Origin: Anaeramoeba flamelloides
Lineage: Eukaryota; Metamonada; Anaeramoebidae
Length of the DNA stretch: 64,000 nucleotides
Direction of reading: 5' to 3'
NCBI GenBank assembly: GCA_027625915.1
Contig: JANTQA010000057.1
Span: 8,432,001-8,496,000 of the forward strand
The translations under genes and the position numbers were made by a program. The notes under the pieces were generated by a model that was not told the DNA's origin, did no database searches, and was given only the letters and a program-made list of their open reading frames with translations. Positions 46,496 through 58,101 of this stretch are shown in pieces; the first letter of the stretch is position 1; each line of letters starts with the position of its first letter.

Positions 46496-48796
46496 ATTGT
46501 TATTAATCTTTTGAATGTCATTGTTTAAAATTTTATTATCAAGAATAAATTTAGAATAAATATTAAAAATTAATAATATTGAATCTGGATTTTTAATTAA
46601 AAAATTGTTTGATAAATGAAAAGTTTCACCCATTACTAACAATCGTAATAATTGATTAAAAATTAAAGGGGAATTGGTTAAATGTTTAACATTTGATAAT
46701 AATTTTTCTAATTTTTTAAAGCCTACTAGCTTTGAAAAGCTTTGGAAATTTTTTTCGCTGGTTGAAATTATAGAATTAATTAATTTTAGGCATAACAATA
46801 GTCTATTAAATGAAATTTGGGGGTTTTCTAAAAGAATTAAAAGAATTAAAGATAATTCATTAAATGAAAAATCTTTAAAATTGATTTTTTTGGAATTTAT
46901 CGAGATTATTATAGTGTTAATTATTTGATCAATTAATGGCGAATTTTCCAATTCCAATTTTTCGATTTCAGTTATAATAATTGATAATAATTTATTAAAC
47001 AAATTATTTTTTGTTGAATTTTTTGGTATTTTTATTAATAAATTTAATAATTGATTTAAAATGAATTCTCTTAAATTCAAATCTTTTAAAAATATTAATA
47101 ATATATCAATAATTATTGAATCATCTTTTTGAATTATTTTTTTTCTGGTATTTTTTGTTCGTAAATATTGTTTTAAAATTTGAAAATATAAATTAATACA
47201 CTCAATTATATTCTCATTTTCATTTTTTAATTGTTTATTTATTATTTTTTTTTGATTTATATTTTCATTTTCATTTTCATTTCCATTTTCATTTTCATTT
47301 TCATTTTCATTTTTGTTTTCAATAGTTTCATTTTCGTTCTCTTTTTCTTTTTCTTTTTCATTTTCATTTTTCTTTTTTTTTTCTTTTTCATTTTCGTTTT
47401 GATTTTCAATATTTTCTTTTTCTTTTTCTTTTTCTTTTTCTTTTTCTTTTTCTTTTTCTTTTTCTTTTTCTTTTTCTTTTTCTTTTTCTTTTTCTTTTTC
47501 TTTTTCTTTTTCTTTTTCTTTTTCTTTTTCTTTTTCTTTTTCTTTTTCTTTTTCAAAATTTTCATTTCCTTTTTCATTTTCATTTTCATTTTCGTTTTGA
47601 TTTTCATTTTCATTTTCTTTTTCTTTTTCATTTTCATTTTCATTTTCATTTTCAATATTTTCATTTTCAATATATTTTAGTTTTTTCTTTTCAATTTCTT
47701 TTTCTTGTTCATTTACCCTTTCAATATCTTTTTCTTTTTCCTGTTCATTTTTATTTTGATTTTCGTTTTCATTTATATTTAAATTTATTTTTTCAACATA
47801 CTTATCAATATTTGTGTTTTGGACATTAATATTCTCATTATTTCCATTATTTAACTGATTTAAAAAATTTATTGACAAATTAGTAAAATATGGTAATATA
47901 TTTAGTTTGTTAATTGATTTTATAGTGAATAATGGATTTACTCTTAAATATTTAAATAAATTAATTAGATTTCTTTTTAGGATAATTAAATTGGTTTCTG
48001 ATAATTTACAAAATTTTAATAAAGATTTGCATTGAAAATAATTTATTTTAAAATTATTTAAATTAATAAATGAATTAAAAAAAGCAAAAATTAAATTTTC
48101 AATTTCAATATAAAGTTTTTGTTGATCACAATTACCTATAAAATTATTATTTAAATTTAAACAAAAAAACTTTGAAAAGAATATTGTCCATGGTAAATGA
48201 TTTTTAAAATATTTAAAAAGGCTTTGTTTTTTTTGATTATCATTTTCTGAAAAATTATTTATAAAGAAATTTATTACTTGGTATGATAATTCAGGACTTA
48301 TTAATAGTGAATTGTGAAGAAAATTAATAGGGATTTTTAATAATTTTAATTTATTGATCGAAAATAAATTTAATAACAAATTTAAAATCCATTTTTTCAA
48401 AATAAATTCCCAATTTTTTGAATTGTGCTTTGGTTTGTTTTGTGTATCATTACTAGAGCCATTTGGCTTAGCTGTATCTTTATCAATTTTATCATCTTTC
48501 TGATCATTCTCATTATTATAAGGAGAAGAAATTGAATTAAAAATTAAATCAATATGATCAAATAATATTGATAATTTTGGGCATAGCTGAATATTTAAAT
48601 TAAATTTTTCAAAATTAATTAATTGTTTTTGATCAAGCAGATTTTCATTTTTTATAATTTTTGGTATTTTATTTTTTAAGATATTTTTTTTTGTTTTATC
48701 GGGATAATTTAATTTATTTAATATAATCTTTCCTTGATTATTCTTTTTTAATTTTTCATTATTTATGTCGTTATCTTTAATCTTTTTATCATTATC

Positions 48797-48882
<86 letters not shown>

Positions 48883-50603
48883 TGTCATTATTATCATTAT
48901 CATTATTATTCTCGAATAAAATATGCAAGTTACCGTTATTGCTTTTATTATTCTGTAATTTTATTGCTTTCGTAAGGGTGAAAGTTTCAAAAACCCAAAT
49001 GATTTGTTTATAAAAATGTCTTGAAAAGGATCCCTTAATAAGAAAGCCAACAAATTGGTTTTGATTTGAAATTAAATGTGAGCAAATGGATAACGATTCA
49101 ATAAGAAGACGATATTTAAATTTGTTTAATTCCTCTGTGATTAAAAGACTTGCAATTTTTTCTTTCCATTGGCTGTGGTTCCCAATTATTTCTTTAAAAT
49201 AAAGGATTACTTTGTTTTTAATTAATTGATTTTTATAATCAAGAGTGAATTTATTGATTTTGTTGGGGTCAAACAAAAGTATAGAACCCAATTTTTTTAA
49301 AGTGCCATCAGGGAAACCATTCTGGAAAAGGGAAGAAATTGATAAAAGATATTTTGTGCTTTCTAAAATTGTTAAAAAGACATTACTAAAAAATACTGTT
49401 GGCTTTATTAAGGAAAGCAACCTATAATAGATGGAACTTGCTTTTAAAATTAAATTGCGGTGCTTTTCTAAAATTGGTGTGTCCCCAATAAAATAGTGGT
49501 TGTTGCTTTTTGTTTTTTTTTGTACCCTCAATTTGGGGTTTTCGATCAAGATTTGAATTAAAGTGTTTAATTCAATTAATAAATGGTTGGTTAATAGAAA
49601 GAGAAAATAATCAAATTCGGATAATTGAAGAACACTGCTTGTTGGTTTAAGTGTTTTTAACTGTTTAGACAAAAAAGTCATTTTGTTTTTTTTTTTTTTT
49701 TTTGTTTTTTTGTGGTTGCAAATTAGGTAAAAAGAAAAATAAATTTGAGACAAAAGTACAAAACAAAAACAAAAAAGAGGACTAAGGTTACTTTTAAAGT
49801 AAATTTTTTTGAAATTTCCAAAATGATTGCTTCCAGTTCAATAAGGAGCTTGAACAATCCAAAGTCTATCAGCATGTTTTCATACTCTGCAAAGTATTTC
49901 GTCATTGATTTTAATACCTGCAAAGAAATAACAAAAGATAAATCATCAATATTTTGATCCCCAAAGTCATCAAAATTCAGCCTGAGTACTATTTATAATA
50001 AATTCGTAATTTTTTTTAGTAAAACAATTGATAGGAACTTTTAGCAATTGCAGTTCGAAAAGAAATTCTCATTGAAAAAAAATTAAAAAGAAAAAAGCAG
50101 AATAAATCATTACTTTCAAGTAAAAAACTCTTCAAAGAGATTAAAGATGACATAAGGACAAAAAAAAATCTCCCATAGCATTCCTTTTGATTTTTTTCGT
50201 TTGTCAACAGCATTTCTTGTTTAATTTTTTGGTTTTGATGTGAATTTTTTTTGTCCAAACGATAAACCTGCAAAAATTGCTTTGAAAATTTCAAAAACCA
50301 TTTTGGGTTTAAACTTGTGTTCAAAAATTGCAGGAGTTACAAGGTATAAAAATTGAAAAACAAAAGAAGTCGATAAAAAAAAAAATTTGTTTATGTAATT
50401 CATCGGGTGGGCTAAATTGGAAAGAAGGAAAAAAAAAAAAAAAAAAAAAATTCTTTATTTTACTTATTCGTTTCAGGAAGACTTTTCCAAATGTCTGTAA
50501 GGTTCTTGTTCGTGAATTGAATTAGTAAAGATTCAAAGCCATTTTGAGTTAATGTATTAGTTGATTTCTTTTTTCGATCCTTGATCTTGATCACCAAAGA
50601 CAT
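33993..50603 (-). CDS. Giant BEACH-WD40 protein (LvsA/WDFY3/neurobeachin class)
   Basis: BEACH proteins are large cytosolic scaffolds in membrane traffic, autophagy and cytokinesis. I place exons at 50603-50464, 50313-50114, 49988-49792, 49660-46159, 44209-43136, 42947-about 40927, about 40913-38766, 38637-38463 and 35701-33993, about 3,720 residues. Every junction except one has GT...AG ends and a matching phase. The N-terminal half is helical, armadillo-like, with LSFVISLQVLKSMTKYF near 140. A concanavalin-like module lies at about 1365-1560 (YKPLYSYHLFSS, EGYTFCTWIYF). PH-BEACH is at about 2905-3020 (YIWDLNEITEIYTRRYLL). BEACH is at about 3025-3313 (NFDYLMKLNTLAGRTYNDL, QYPVFPWI, YRDLSKP, IPPFLYGTHYSS, DHPDRLF, ELIPEFYYMPEF). 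WD40 repeats follow from about 3470. No FYVE domain follows, unlike WDFY3. The first three exons are less certain. One junction (about 40.93 kb) is unresolved: either a one-base slip in an A12 run or a 70 bp intron. Confidence 0.93.
36395..36904 (+). repeat. Dispersed repeat R4, copy 1
   Basis: This stretch matches 45590-46102, which lies in another intron of the same gene. Landmarks are TGAAATTGTAAGGGTG (CGAAATTGTAAGGGTG here), GATCAAAAAACCGAGTAT, TTCCAAATTAATAG, GTGTGATTA and AATTGTAGCAAAAGA. The match ends sharply at the last of these. Identity by eye is about 75-80 percent. Confidence 0.65.
36906..38425 (+). repeat. Composite repeat R5, copy 1 (contains modular block 5)
   Basis: The left flank 36906-37262 matches 54082-54435, and the right flank 38046-38410 matches 54691-55050. 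Landmarks are TAATATAATCAACATTC, TTTTGAAAGT, TGATAATAAATATTCC (GATGATAAATATTCC here), AAAATACTTTTAAAATATAA, and TTTTTGATCAAAGATCTTT. The interior is the modular block, 783 bp here against 255 bp in the other copy. Confidence 0.75.
37263..38045. repeat. Modular palindrome block 5
   Basis: In order: GTCAAGTGCCTAGG; hairpin A (about 37280-37350, arms GAAATGAAAAGAAAATT and AATTTTCTTTTTATTTC); CATAACTGCG; an inverted pair of roughly 40 bp units (37361-37477) around GATTTTCGTTAGG; three direct units of about 41 bp (37478-37600), each CCTAGAACACTTCA...AAACTC; AAGCTAACGGCG; half-palindrome B; GTGCCGTCAAGTGCCTAGG; more units and a hairpin; CCTAACGGCG; palindrome B (37891-37957, CTTTTCCAGAATTC...AATTCTGGAAAAA); CTAACGGC; hairpin A' (37972-38035); CCTAACG. 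Palindromes are nearly perfect, so this looks young. Confidence 0.85.
44385..45345. repeat. Modular palindrome block 6 (largest)
   Basis: The first part (44385-44650) is worn. Next, 44696-44740 matches the inverse of 53175-53215 (AATCTTTCGATAGGGTTTT). A fresh run from 44755 to 45345 then shows GTGCCGTCAAGTGCCTAGG, hairpin A, AAGCTAACAG, units beginning AAGTGTTCTAGG, CGTTAGG twice, a central hairpin (AATAAACAGAAAATTTT with AAAATTTTCGGTTTATT), CCTAGATCACTTCAC units, AAACCTAACG, AAGCTAACGGC, another hairpin, AACTAACGAAGC, palindrome B and TCTAACGAC. The left half and right half are roughly mirror images. Confidence 0.85.
45590..46102 (+). repeat. Dispersed repeat R4, copy 2
   Basis: This copy matches 36395-36904 in the same orientation. 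It ends at GTAGCAAAAGA, beyond which this copy runs into a TA microsatellite. Confidence 0.65.
46441..46505 (-). repeat. Asn-codon microsatellite inside the BEACH gene
   Basis: On the plus strand the run is ATT/GTT triplets. It encodes about 20 consecutive Asn (AAT then AAC) in the large exon. Similar Asn runs lie at 40340-40395, 40991-41063 and 48803-48880. They interrupt linkers, not recognisable domains. Confidence 0.85.
47412..47554 (-). repeat. Hexanucleotide array (CTTTTT)n encoding Glu-Lys
   Basis: About 24 uninterrupted copies of CTTTTT (GAAAAA on the coding strand) give an alternating Glu-Lys stretch. It sits within a longer Glu/Asn/Lys block (47250-47750) of the BEACH protein. Copy number here is likely to vary between strains. 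Confidence 0.9.
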
Positions 50604-51480
50604 TAGCCGAGGATCAGTAAAAAGAAAAAAAATAAAATCTTAAATTTCCTAAAAATATTTTGTTGATGAAAAAAATGGAGACAAAAACAAAAAAGTGATG
50701 AAATAGGTTGTGTCTACAAGAAATATAAGTGCAGATGGTGTTGTCCTGGTATATTACAAACAAATTTTTCTTCTTTTTTCCTACTTTTCTTATTTTTACT
50801 TGTTTCTCAATCTTCAGAAAAAAGAGAAAATTTCAGGGTTTGACTATTATAGCAAAAATTGATCCTTTTCAGTTAGTGTTTTACACTTGAAAAAGTCTAA
50901 AGTGAAATTAGACTTCTTTAGGTTCTAACAACAATTAGAATAAAAATATGAGTTTCAAAAGTATTGTGAGACATTTTAAAGTTTGAGAGAAATATTAAAA
51001 AAAGATATTATTTGATTAAAAGCTTTTAAGAGAAGAATAGTTTCTTAGTACTCTCAAGAGGAGATATAAATAATAATAATAATTTATGACAAAAACAATA
51101 AGATAAAGAAAGGATAAGTAGAAAATTATTCCAAATATTGATTTTTTCAATCAAGATAAAAGCTAAGTAGATTCTTTTAATCATTTGAAAAATTATAACA
51201 TTTTTAGTTTTTTAATTATTTTTGATTTAAGAGTATATTTGATCAATTTTTTTCAGTTTCAAGTTCACCACGGGGATTTCAACAAATAAATTCTACTATA
51301 ATTCAACTATATTTGTAGTATCTATCAAACTACAATCAAACCCTTCGAGGTATATTTAAAGAACATTTGAATTGAATTAAACATCATTTATACCTTTTAG
51401 TATCATATTACATCTTATATTTATAGAATGATAATTTATAATTCAACTCTAATACACAATATATATATATATATATAAAT
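50604..51480. other. 5' flank of the BEACH gene
   Basis: No gene is seen. The start ATG at 50603 is the best choice, since the frame has protein-like content from there (MSLVIKIKDRKKKS, later FESLLIQFTNKNLTDIW). A TA run lies at about 51461-51488. Confidence 0.4.
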
Positions 51481-51488
51481 ATATATAA

Positions 51489-51700
51489 CACATCCAAAAA
51501 AATTGGACACGCCTAAAATCAAAAATAGGCAAAAAAAAAAAAACAAGAATTTATTATATTTTTACAAAACCAAATAATAAATCATATTTAAGTTACCCAT
51601 TATTAATATTTTTATTAGAAATTGTTTTTATAAAAATAAAAGTTTAAAATATAAAACTCAAAAATTAAAAATTGGTGTGTCCAAAATGATGGAACAAGCA
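51489..51700. mobile_element. Possible MITE with GTGTCCAAAA-type ends
   Basis: CCAAAAAAATTGGACACGCC at the left is faced by GGTGTGTCCAAAATGATGG at the right, in inverted orientation. The arms are imperfect over about 34 bp and the unit is about 200 bp. Such GTGTCC ends occur in Tc1-like elements. R1 copy 2 overlaps its right end. Confidence 0.35.
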
Positions 51701-52030
51701 GAACAATATATATATATATATTTCTAAATTTGTTCAAATTTCACCAACAATTGTTGATCGATCAAATGATAAGATACCATCAACCAATTGTATGGGATTA
51801 TTCTATTCAACAAACTTAACACTAACTTTCATATCTACCATCGAAAAAAATTCTCAGATCTAACCAAACAGATTATGTAACTTGAAAAAATAAAATGAAA
51901 ATAAAACAAAAAAGACAAAAAATAAAATAGTTTGTAAAATTAAAATTATTGACAAATTTATAGTAAAGCCATTATTGTTATTTTTTTAACTGTTTAAACT
52001 GTATCCAAATTTTTTGAATTTAGTGGATAT
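51640..52030 (+). repeat. Dispersed repeat R1, copy 2
   Basis: This matches 2745-3120 as described for that copy. Confidence 0.6.
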
Positions 52031-52278
52031 AAATAAATAAGTATAATAAATTTCTAGATAATGAAAAAACGTTAAAAAATGTCTTGAATAGATATTTTGT
52101 ACGCTGTTTGAATTGGAAGTTATACATTTAGTAACTTCAAAATTCCTTCAGTTATGGAGAATTGTGTTAGAAAGTCATATACAATACAATGAATCTAATA
52201 AGAGTAATACTTTTTCTGAAAGTTTTTCTGTACCAATATATCTTTCAAACAAAAATTTGACCAATAAAACTTTAGTAG

Positions 52279-52478
52279 ATAATCATTTCCACTTCTAAGG
52301 AATAAACTTTCAACGAAATTTACGACATAGAAAAATCTCAAATTGAAGCACAAAATTTGGAATTTTTTTTTTTTTTTCATAAATTATTTTACTAGAATCT
52401 GAATTTTATATATTAATTTTGAATTTTTTCTGTGTATTAATTTTTGTTGAATTTGTGTACCTTAGAAGTAAAAGTGTC
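52279..52478. mobile_element. Tc1/mariner-type MITE family M1, copy 3 (worn)
   Basis: The interior matches copy 1: TTTCAACGAAATTTACGACA, AAATCTCAAATTGAAGCAC, ATTATTTTACTAGAATCTGA and TTGTGTACCTTAGAAGTAAA. The outer ends have decayed and the TA duplication is unclear. Confidence 0.65.
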
Positions 52479-54080
52479 TTTTTAATGACTATCTCAGAGA
52501 CTCATTCTGTTATTTTAATTTATTTTTTAAAAATAAAAACAATCCTTGAATTCATAAGTTTCCATTTTTTGAAATTAAACAATTATTTTTATTAATAAAA
52601 CTCTTATTTTTAAATATTTTATAATTTACTTTTTATGGGTATATTAATTTTTCAGAAAACAGGGTTTTTTTAGGAAAAAGATAAGAAAAATAAAAAATAA
52701 TCAATTATATTTTAATACCTTTTTGTATAAAATATTGAAGAAGTGAAATTATTTAAAAATTTGGTTTCTTCTTGCATATTATTTTTAGTAAAAAAATCAT
52801 TTTTCATTTTTCATGTAACCCTTTGAGTGAAATGGAGTTCCTTAAAAAACTTATAATTTTAGACACATCTTATAGGGGATTGAAAACTGAAAATTTTTCT
52901 TAAAAAAGAACAAAAACCCTTCAGCCAAATGGATACACTTTTACTTTCATTGGCCTAATTGACCGAAAATTAATTCAAAATTTAAATCCAAGAACAAAGA
53001 ATCGAAAATTAGCAAAAAAAAAAAAAAAAAAAAGTAGAGGAAAAATATTCTATATTTTTTGAGAAAGGTGTAATCAAAGAAAATTTACTAAATAAAAAAG
53101 AGAAGCCGAAAAATAATTAAAATATTAAAGTAATATTATTTCATTCACATGACCCAATTATAAATTATCCACGTCCCGAAACAGGAGGGGTAAAAACCCG
53201 ATAGAAAGATTATTAGCAAAAAATATTCCATATATTCTTTATGAGTGATACTATGATTTGTACTGAGAAAATTACATAGATGAAAATTTTGTACTTAAAA
53301 TGGATTTTTCCACTCATATATTTAGTGAAAAAAACAAAATTTTCACAGAATATCTTTATAAAAAAGTGTTGAAATTCATTAAATTTGATTTTTATCTTGA
53401 AAGTTATTATGAGTAGACATAAAGTAGAGAGAATGGTTCCTAAAAATAATTTTTTAGCTTCTAATTATATCAAAAATAAAAAATAAATGTTTTAATTACT
53501 ATTTATCCCTAAAAAAATATAAAATTGACTGAACTTCATTTCAAATTTGTATGAATGCCTATAACTTTTATTTATTATTCTATGGTAATTAATTAAAAAA
53601 TACTTTTTTATTATATATATATATTTTTGTAAAGCAATTACAAACTCAACATATTGAAAGGTAGGCATTCAGTTGTTGTTTTTCTTTGACTATTTTCTTT
53701 GTTACAAGTTGTGATAGTAAAAACAGAGGATAAAATACCATCCACTTTTTTTTTTAATTTTGAGATAAAAATTACTCTATGCAAGTAGCATCTTAAAAAA
53801 GGAAAGTATGAAAACCTTGTTTTTGGTAACACAAACATTTCTAGCTTGATCTTTCAGATCAAGGGAGGTAAAAATTTATTTACTCAATAAACCCAGACTA
53901 TCAATTTAGAATAAATACATTTTTTCAAAAAAGAGAATTTAATAAATGAATAAAACCAAATTTTAAGACTATATATAATTGTAAGTTTTCCAAGTTTATT
54001 TTTATCACAAAAAAATGGTTGAACCTCTTGACTGTCAATATCAGTGTAACTAAACATGATTTATTTTGGTACTTAACTGG
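52479..54080. other. Spacer with scattered repeat fragments
   Basis: No gene is supported. The stretch 52790-52860 (TTTTTCATTTTTCATGTAAC, GAGTGAAATGGAGTT) recurs at 62750-62815. GAGAAAGGTGTAATCAAAGA at 53061 recurs at 33.77 kb and inverted at 45.45 kb. The stretch 53175-53215 is the inverse of 44696-44740. Confidence 0.45.
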
Positions 54081-55050
54081 TATGAAAAAAATATAATTTA
54101 AAATTCCAAGTTTACCCAAATCTATTACTTCAATTCTCATTCCATTCTTGTTAATCGGGTTTATTGATAATATAATCAACATTCCGGATCTTACTAATTG
54201 CGGGAGACTGTTGTATTTATTGTTTTTAATACAGCCATTTTTGAAAGTTTCTAGTAGAGAAAGAAAAATCTGTTTTTGGGGTAAAAACGTTTTAAATGAA
54301 TGCGACAATGATTTTTCTGTAAATTTTAGATATGATATTTTTTGAATAGATAGTAACTAATAGTTTTGAAAATACTCTTGCTCATCAAAAAAAACTGAAA
54401 TATAGTAAAAATAATAACTGATAATAAATATTCCGTGTCCGTAGAGTGCCTAGGTTTTTGTGAATTTAAGAAATAAACCGAAAATTTCTGAAATTTTCTT
54501 TTTATTTCAAAAAGTAAAAAAAAACCTAACTGCAATTTTCCAGGATTTAAAAGAATATGGGAAAATCTCTGATTTTGCTAGATTCTTTGAAATTTTGGAA
54601 AATATATGGGCAATTTTTTTTTACTTTTTGGAATAAATCGAAAATGTTTTAAATTATCTGTTTTTTTCAAAAATTATAAAAAGCCTAACATAAAAATGAA
54701 AAAAAAAATCTTGTTTCCAATTTAAATAAACACATAATTCTTAAATAATCAAAATAATTGTTTCCCTTTTTAAAAGATATTCATTAGATTGAAAATACTT
54801 TTAAAATATAATAAAATGGCCTCCAAGACTATTAGAAAAAAAATTTTCAAATTTTTTACTAATAAATTTAAAAAAATAAAGCTGGAAAATTGGATTTTTT
54901 TACTGAAATTGTAAAATATCTTACAAAATATTTTTTGATCAAAGATCTTTAATTAACCAATAGTGTTCATTATAATTGTTGTTATTAAAAAGGGTAAAAT
55001 TAGTAAATACTTAATTTTTTTTTGAAAAAACTTATTTTCTTGATTGAGAT
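54081..55050 (+). repeat. Composite repeat R5, copy 2
   Basis: Flanks match the BEACH-intron copy at 36906-38425. The interior holds the short modular block 7. Confidence 0.75.
54436..54690. repeat. Modular palindrome block 7 (minimal form)
   Basis: It has only three modules: GTAGAGTGCCTAGG, hairpin A; CCTAACTGC, palindrome B (TTTTCCAGGATTTAAAAGAA ... TTGAAATTTTGGAAAA); then hairpin A' and CCTAACA. The order A-B-A' equals the two ends of block 5 with its 530 bp interior missing. Arms are worn, so this copy looks older. Confidence 0.8.
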
Positions 55051-56826
55051 TAAATTATTTCGTAAACCAAAAATAAACGATAAGTAAATAAAATATTGGT
55101 TTTTTAGAGTTTTGCTTCTTAAAAAAAGAAATTTTTAAAAATACAAGATCAAATTCAAAAAATATTTTCAATTGAGAAAGTAATCAATCTTAACATAAAA
55201 ACAAACAAATTTCCAACAAAATGAGAAGAATTATTCGAAAAGATAAGTATGAAGAAAAAAAATAATATCAAATCGGTTTTATTGGTAAAATGGTAGATAA
55301 TCTTCTTATTTTAAAATATTTTTTTAATGTCTATTTTTTTCATTTTTTTTAACAAAAAAACAAGTATAAAAAAGTCGATTGAATATTTCAATCAAAGTAG
55401 ACTTCAAAGCAATCTCATTAAACCAAAATTTAAACATTTTCAATTTCCTTAAATTTGAGATTTAATTGGAACCTCATCAAAAAATAAATTTTTTGGATTT
55501 TTTGATGTAAAGCTTTTTCTTTTGAGGTGAAATTGGTTTCAAGATTTTAACAACATATATTAATCAAGTTTGGCGAATTTTATTTTTCATTTATCTATTA
55601 TTTGGTGAGCTTTAAAATTAAGTAACAAAATAATAGAAAAATTTACCTTTTCATTATCTTTTTGTATTTAATACCATTTTACAATAAAAATCTGACTGGA
55701 CAATTTTATTTAAGACCAGTTCTTCAAATTCTAAGAATTATTTAAAATTTTGAGAATATTTACCTTCCAAATTGATTCTGCCTTACATGAATTCAAGGGT
55801 AATGAATTAGATGTTCTATTGACAACTAGTTGAAGAAAGAGTTCAATAAAAACTATCTTTTTAATTCAAAAACTACTTTTTTGTCCAAGAATTTTCATTT
55901 GCAGAAAATAAAAATGATTTCCACAAAAACAATTTGATCAATTTCTAAAAATAAGAAAAATACATTGTGGATTGATAGTACAAGAACTAAAAGAAATTTT
56001 CGTCAACAAAAGGTTTTCTATTTCACTAACTATACGGTATTCAATTTTAACAAAAACTAAAAATTTAAAATCTCATCTAATGTTTAATTATTGTAAACAA
56101 ACAACCTGAATTCAAAAAATATATGAAACAGCTTTCAATTTCATGAACTCTGTTTTGATTTCTGAGCAAAAAAAATTTTATAAAAGAAAAACCCTTCTTC
56201 TGAAAATAGATCAAAATTTTCACTAATTTACTCTTTATTATTTCTTTAGCCTTTGAAAATTTTAACAATTTACCATCTGAAAAATACGTCAAGACACTAA
56301 CGTTTCTCGAGAGTGTTTTGAACTTGAAGAAAGTTACCTTTAATTTGAAAAATATTTTTATGTGAGTTTATTTTTGTTGAGTACAAAAAAAAGACGATCT
56401 AATTAAAAGTATTTTGAAAAAATTTGCAAGAAATATTTGACCAGATTTGTATAAATTCTTATATAGTTTAGGGTAGGTTTACCAAACACTTTAAAAGACT
56501 TTTCAAATTGATGATTTATCAAAGTAAGACGAATAAACTTGTAAATTAAAATAGAATTTTTCTGCTCGTTTTTTTAAATAGAATAGTATTAGTATATTTT
56601 GGAAATAGTAAATTGAAGAGACAGAGCATCTCTAGTGTAAATTCTACAAATTGAGTATTTCCAAATAAGGCTAAATTCTGGGAAATAAAGCTCATTTTTT
56701 TTTAAGCTTCACAAAAAGTTTTTCTTTTTTATTTCACTCTTTTGAAAAAAAAAAAAAAAAAACAGATCACTTTTCCTGTATTTTCATTGTATCATAACTC
56801 TTTAACGAATTCAAAATTAATTCAAA
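55051..56826. other. Spacer upstream of the Rxt3-like gene
   Basis: No gene is supported. The minus-strand frame at 56077-56292 is AT-driven. A partial M4-type end (GTATTTCCAAATAAGGC) lies at 56656-56672. Confidence 0.4.
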
Positions 56827-58101
56827 ATGAACACAACCAAATTACAAGACAACACCCAAAAGACACAAAAACAAAAGGATCATGATTCTAAGAAAGACAC
56901 AAGAAGAAGATTTACGAGATCGACAAAGAACCACCGAATAATCGAAGAACCAAAAATTGATTTGGGTCAAATAGGGATTTTCCATTACTCCGATGCAACT
57001 TTAAGGGGTATTTTTAAGAGAACTCCAAAAAAAACGATTTATAATCATAGTTATCAGTTTTATATCCCAGGAAGTGCTGTGAGCTATTCGCACAAGAAGG
57101 TGGTTGACAGGTGTATCTGGGTCGCAAATAAAAACAGATATAGTATAAATTCTGACCTTATACCCATAATCATCCATTCTTCTGCATATGTACCAGATTT
57201 CGAGAACGAAGAAAGGTCCAAACCCCCACTGGGGGTGCTCATGGCTTTTCAATACATTGACACCAAATCACCAAAATTTCTTATGAGAAGGAAAAATAGG
57301 ATTCGATCAAGATATTGCTCGAAAAGTTACGATAAAGTTGTTGAAATTGTCGATGTAAAGCTTGTTAACAACAAATCCCAAATACCAAAGCTTTTCCTAA
57401 AATTCAATGAATACAACAAACAATATTCCAAAGGTGAAATTGTCCATTCGAAAAAAAAGTGTCACTCAAAGTCATTAAGGGTGGGTTCAAATAATCATAG
57501 AAAACGAGGGTACCCAACTATTAAAAGCTCAAAAAAATCTAAAAAGAAAATTGTTGTAAAATACAGAATCCAAAATGATGTGCTGAAAAATAAAAATATT
57601 TCACAAAAGAACCAACAAACACAACAACAAGAACCAGAACAAATACAAGAGCAAGAACAAGAACAAGTACATCAACAACTAGATCAAGAAAAAATAAAAA
57701 CTTGCCAGAATAAACTAGTACCTAAACAAAAAATAGATCCTCTGAATAATAATACCCACGACATGAATACTGAAGTGAAATCTTCGGTATTAAAAAAAGA
57801 GTTTTCCATCGCAGGTCGTGATAACAAAGAAATCTTTTCGGAGAGTTTTTTAAAATCGCATTTTGATTTCTTCCTGAAGGAATCATATGAAACAACATAT
57901 TTACAAGACGCTATCCAAGAATATTTGAATAGGCTAAAATATTCAACATTTGATTATCACGAAAATCTTGCGTCAACCTTGGAACAGTCCCAATTTAATT
58001 TTAATAATGACTATTTTTCATCATATAAAAACGAAGGTCTTTTTGACGATGATGAGGCTTTCATATTTAATTATGAATATGACAATAATTTTCTTTTTTA
58101 A
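56827..58101 (+). CDS. Rxt3-like protein (possible histone deacetylase complex subunit)
   Basis: Fungal Rxt3 is a subunit of the Rpd3L histone deacetylase complex. Residues about 70-175 resemble the Rxt3 domain: an IPGSAVSY strand, then a conserved R-x-W (DRCIWVANKNRYS) followed by NSDLIPIIIHSSAYVPDF. Fungal members have R-x-VWG, YTDDSDV and H-x-GW at the corresponding places. The N-terminus is basic (RRRFTRSTKNHR). Residues 180-255 are basic and Ser-rich. Residues 258-300 are a Gln/Glu block. The C-terminal 80 residues are acidic and aromatic (FDYHENL, FDDDEAFIF). It is a single exon of 424 residues, and its only nearby upstream ATG in frame is the one chosen. The domain call rests on a short motif, so the family assignment is moderate, but the gene itself is clear. 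Confidence 0.6.
   Translation: MNTTKLQDNTQKTQKQKDHDSKKDTRRRFTRSTKNHRIIEEPKIDLGQIGIFHYSDATLRGIFKRTPKKTIYNHSYQFYIPGSAVSYSHKKVVDRCIWVANKNRYSINSDLIPIIIHSSAYVPDFENEERSKPPLGVLMAFQYIDTKSPKFLMRRKNRIRSRYCSKSYDKVVEIVDVKLVNNKSQIPKLFLKFNEYNKQYSKGEIVHSKKKCHSKSLRVGSNNHRKRGYPTIKSSKKSKKKIVVKYRIQNDVLKNKNISQKNQQTQQQEPEQIQEQEQEQVHQQLDQEKIKTCQNKLVPKQKIDPLNNNTHDMNTEVKSSVLKKEFSIAGRDNKEIFSESFLKSHFDFFLKESYETTYLQDAIQEYLNRLKYSTFDYHENLASTLEQSQFNFNNDYFSSYKNEGLFDDDEAFIFNYEYDNNFLF

Noticed and set aside
47231-47680. Poly-Phe (plus) and Met-Lys (minus) frames of 137-149 codons
   Set aside because: They are other frames of the Glu-Lys hexamer array inside the BEACH exon. The composition is impossible for a real protein.
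50016-50403. Minus-strand 102- and 60-codon frames as separate small proteins
   Set aside because: Splice sites in phase make the first part an exon of the BEACH gene (50313-50114). The remaining codons are intron read-through.
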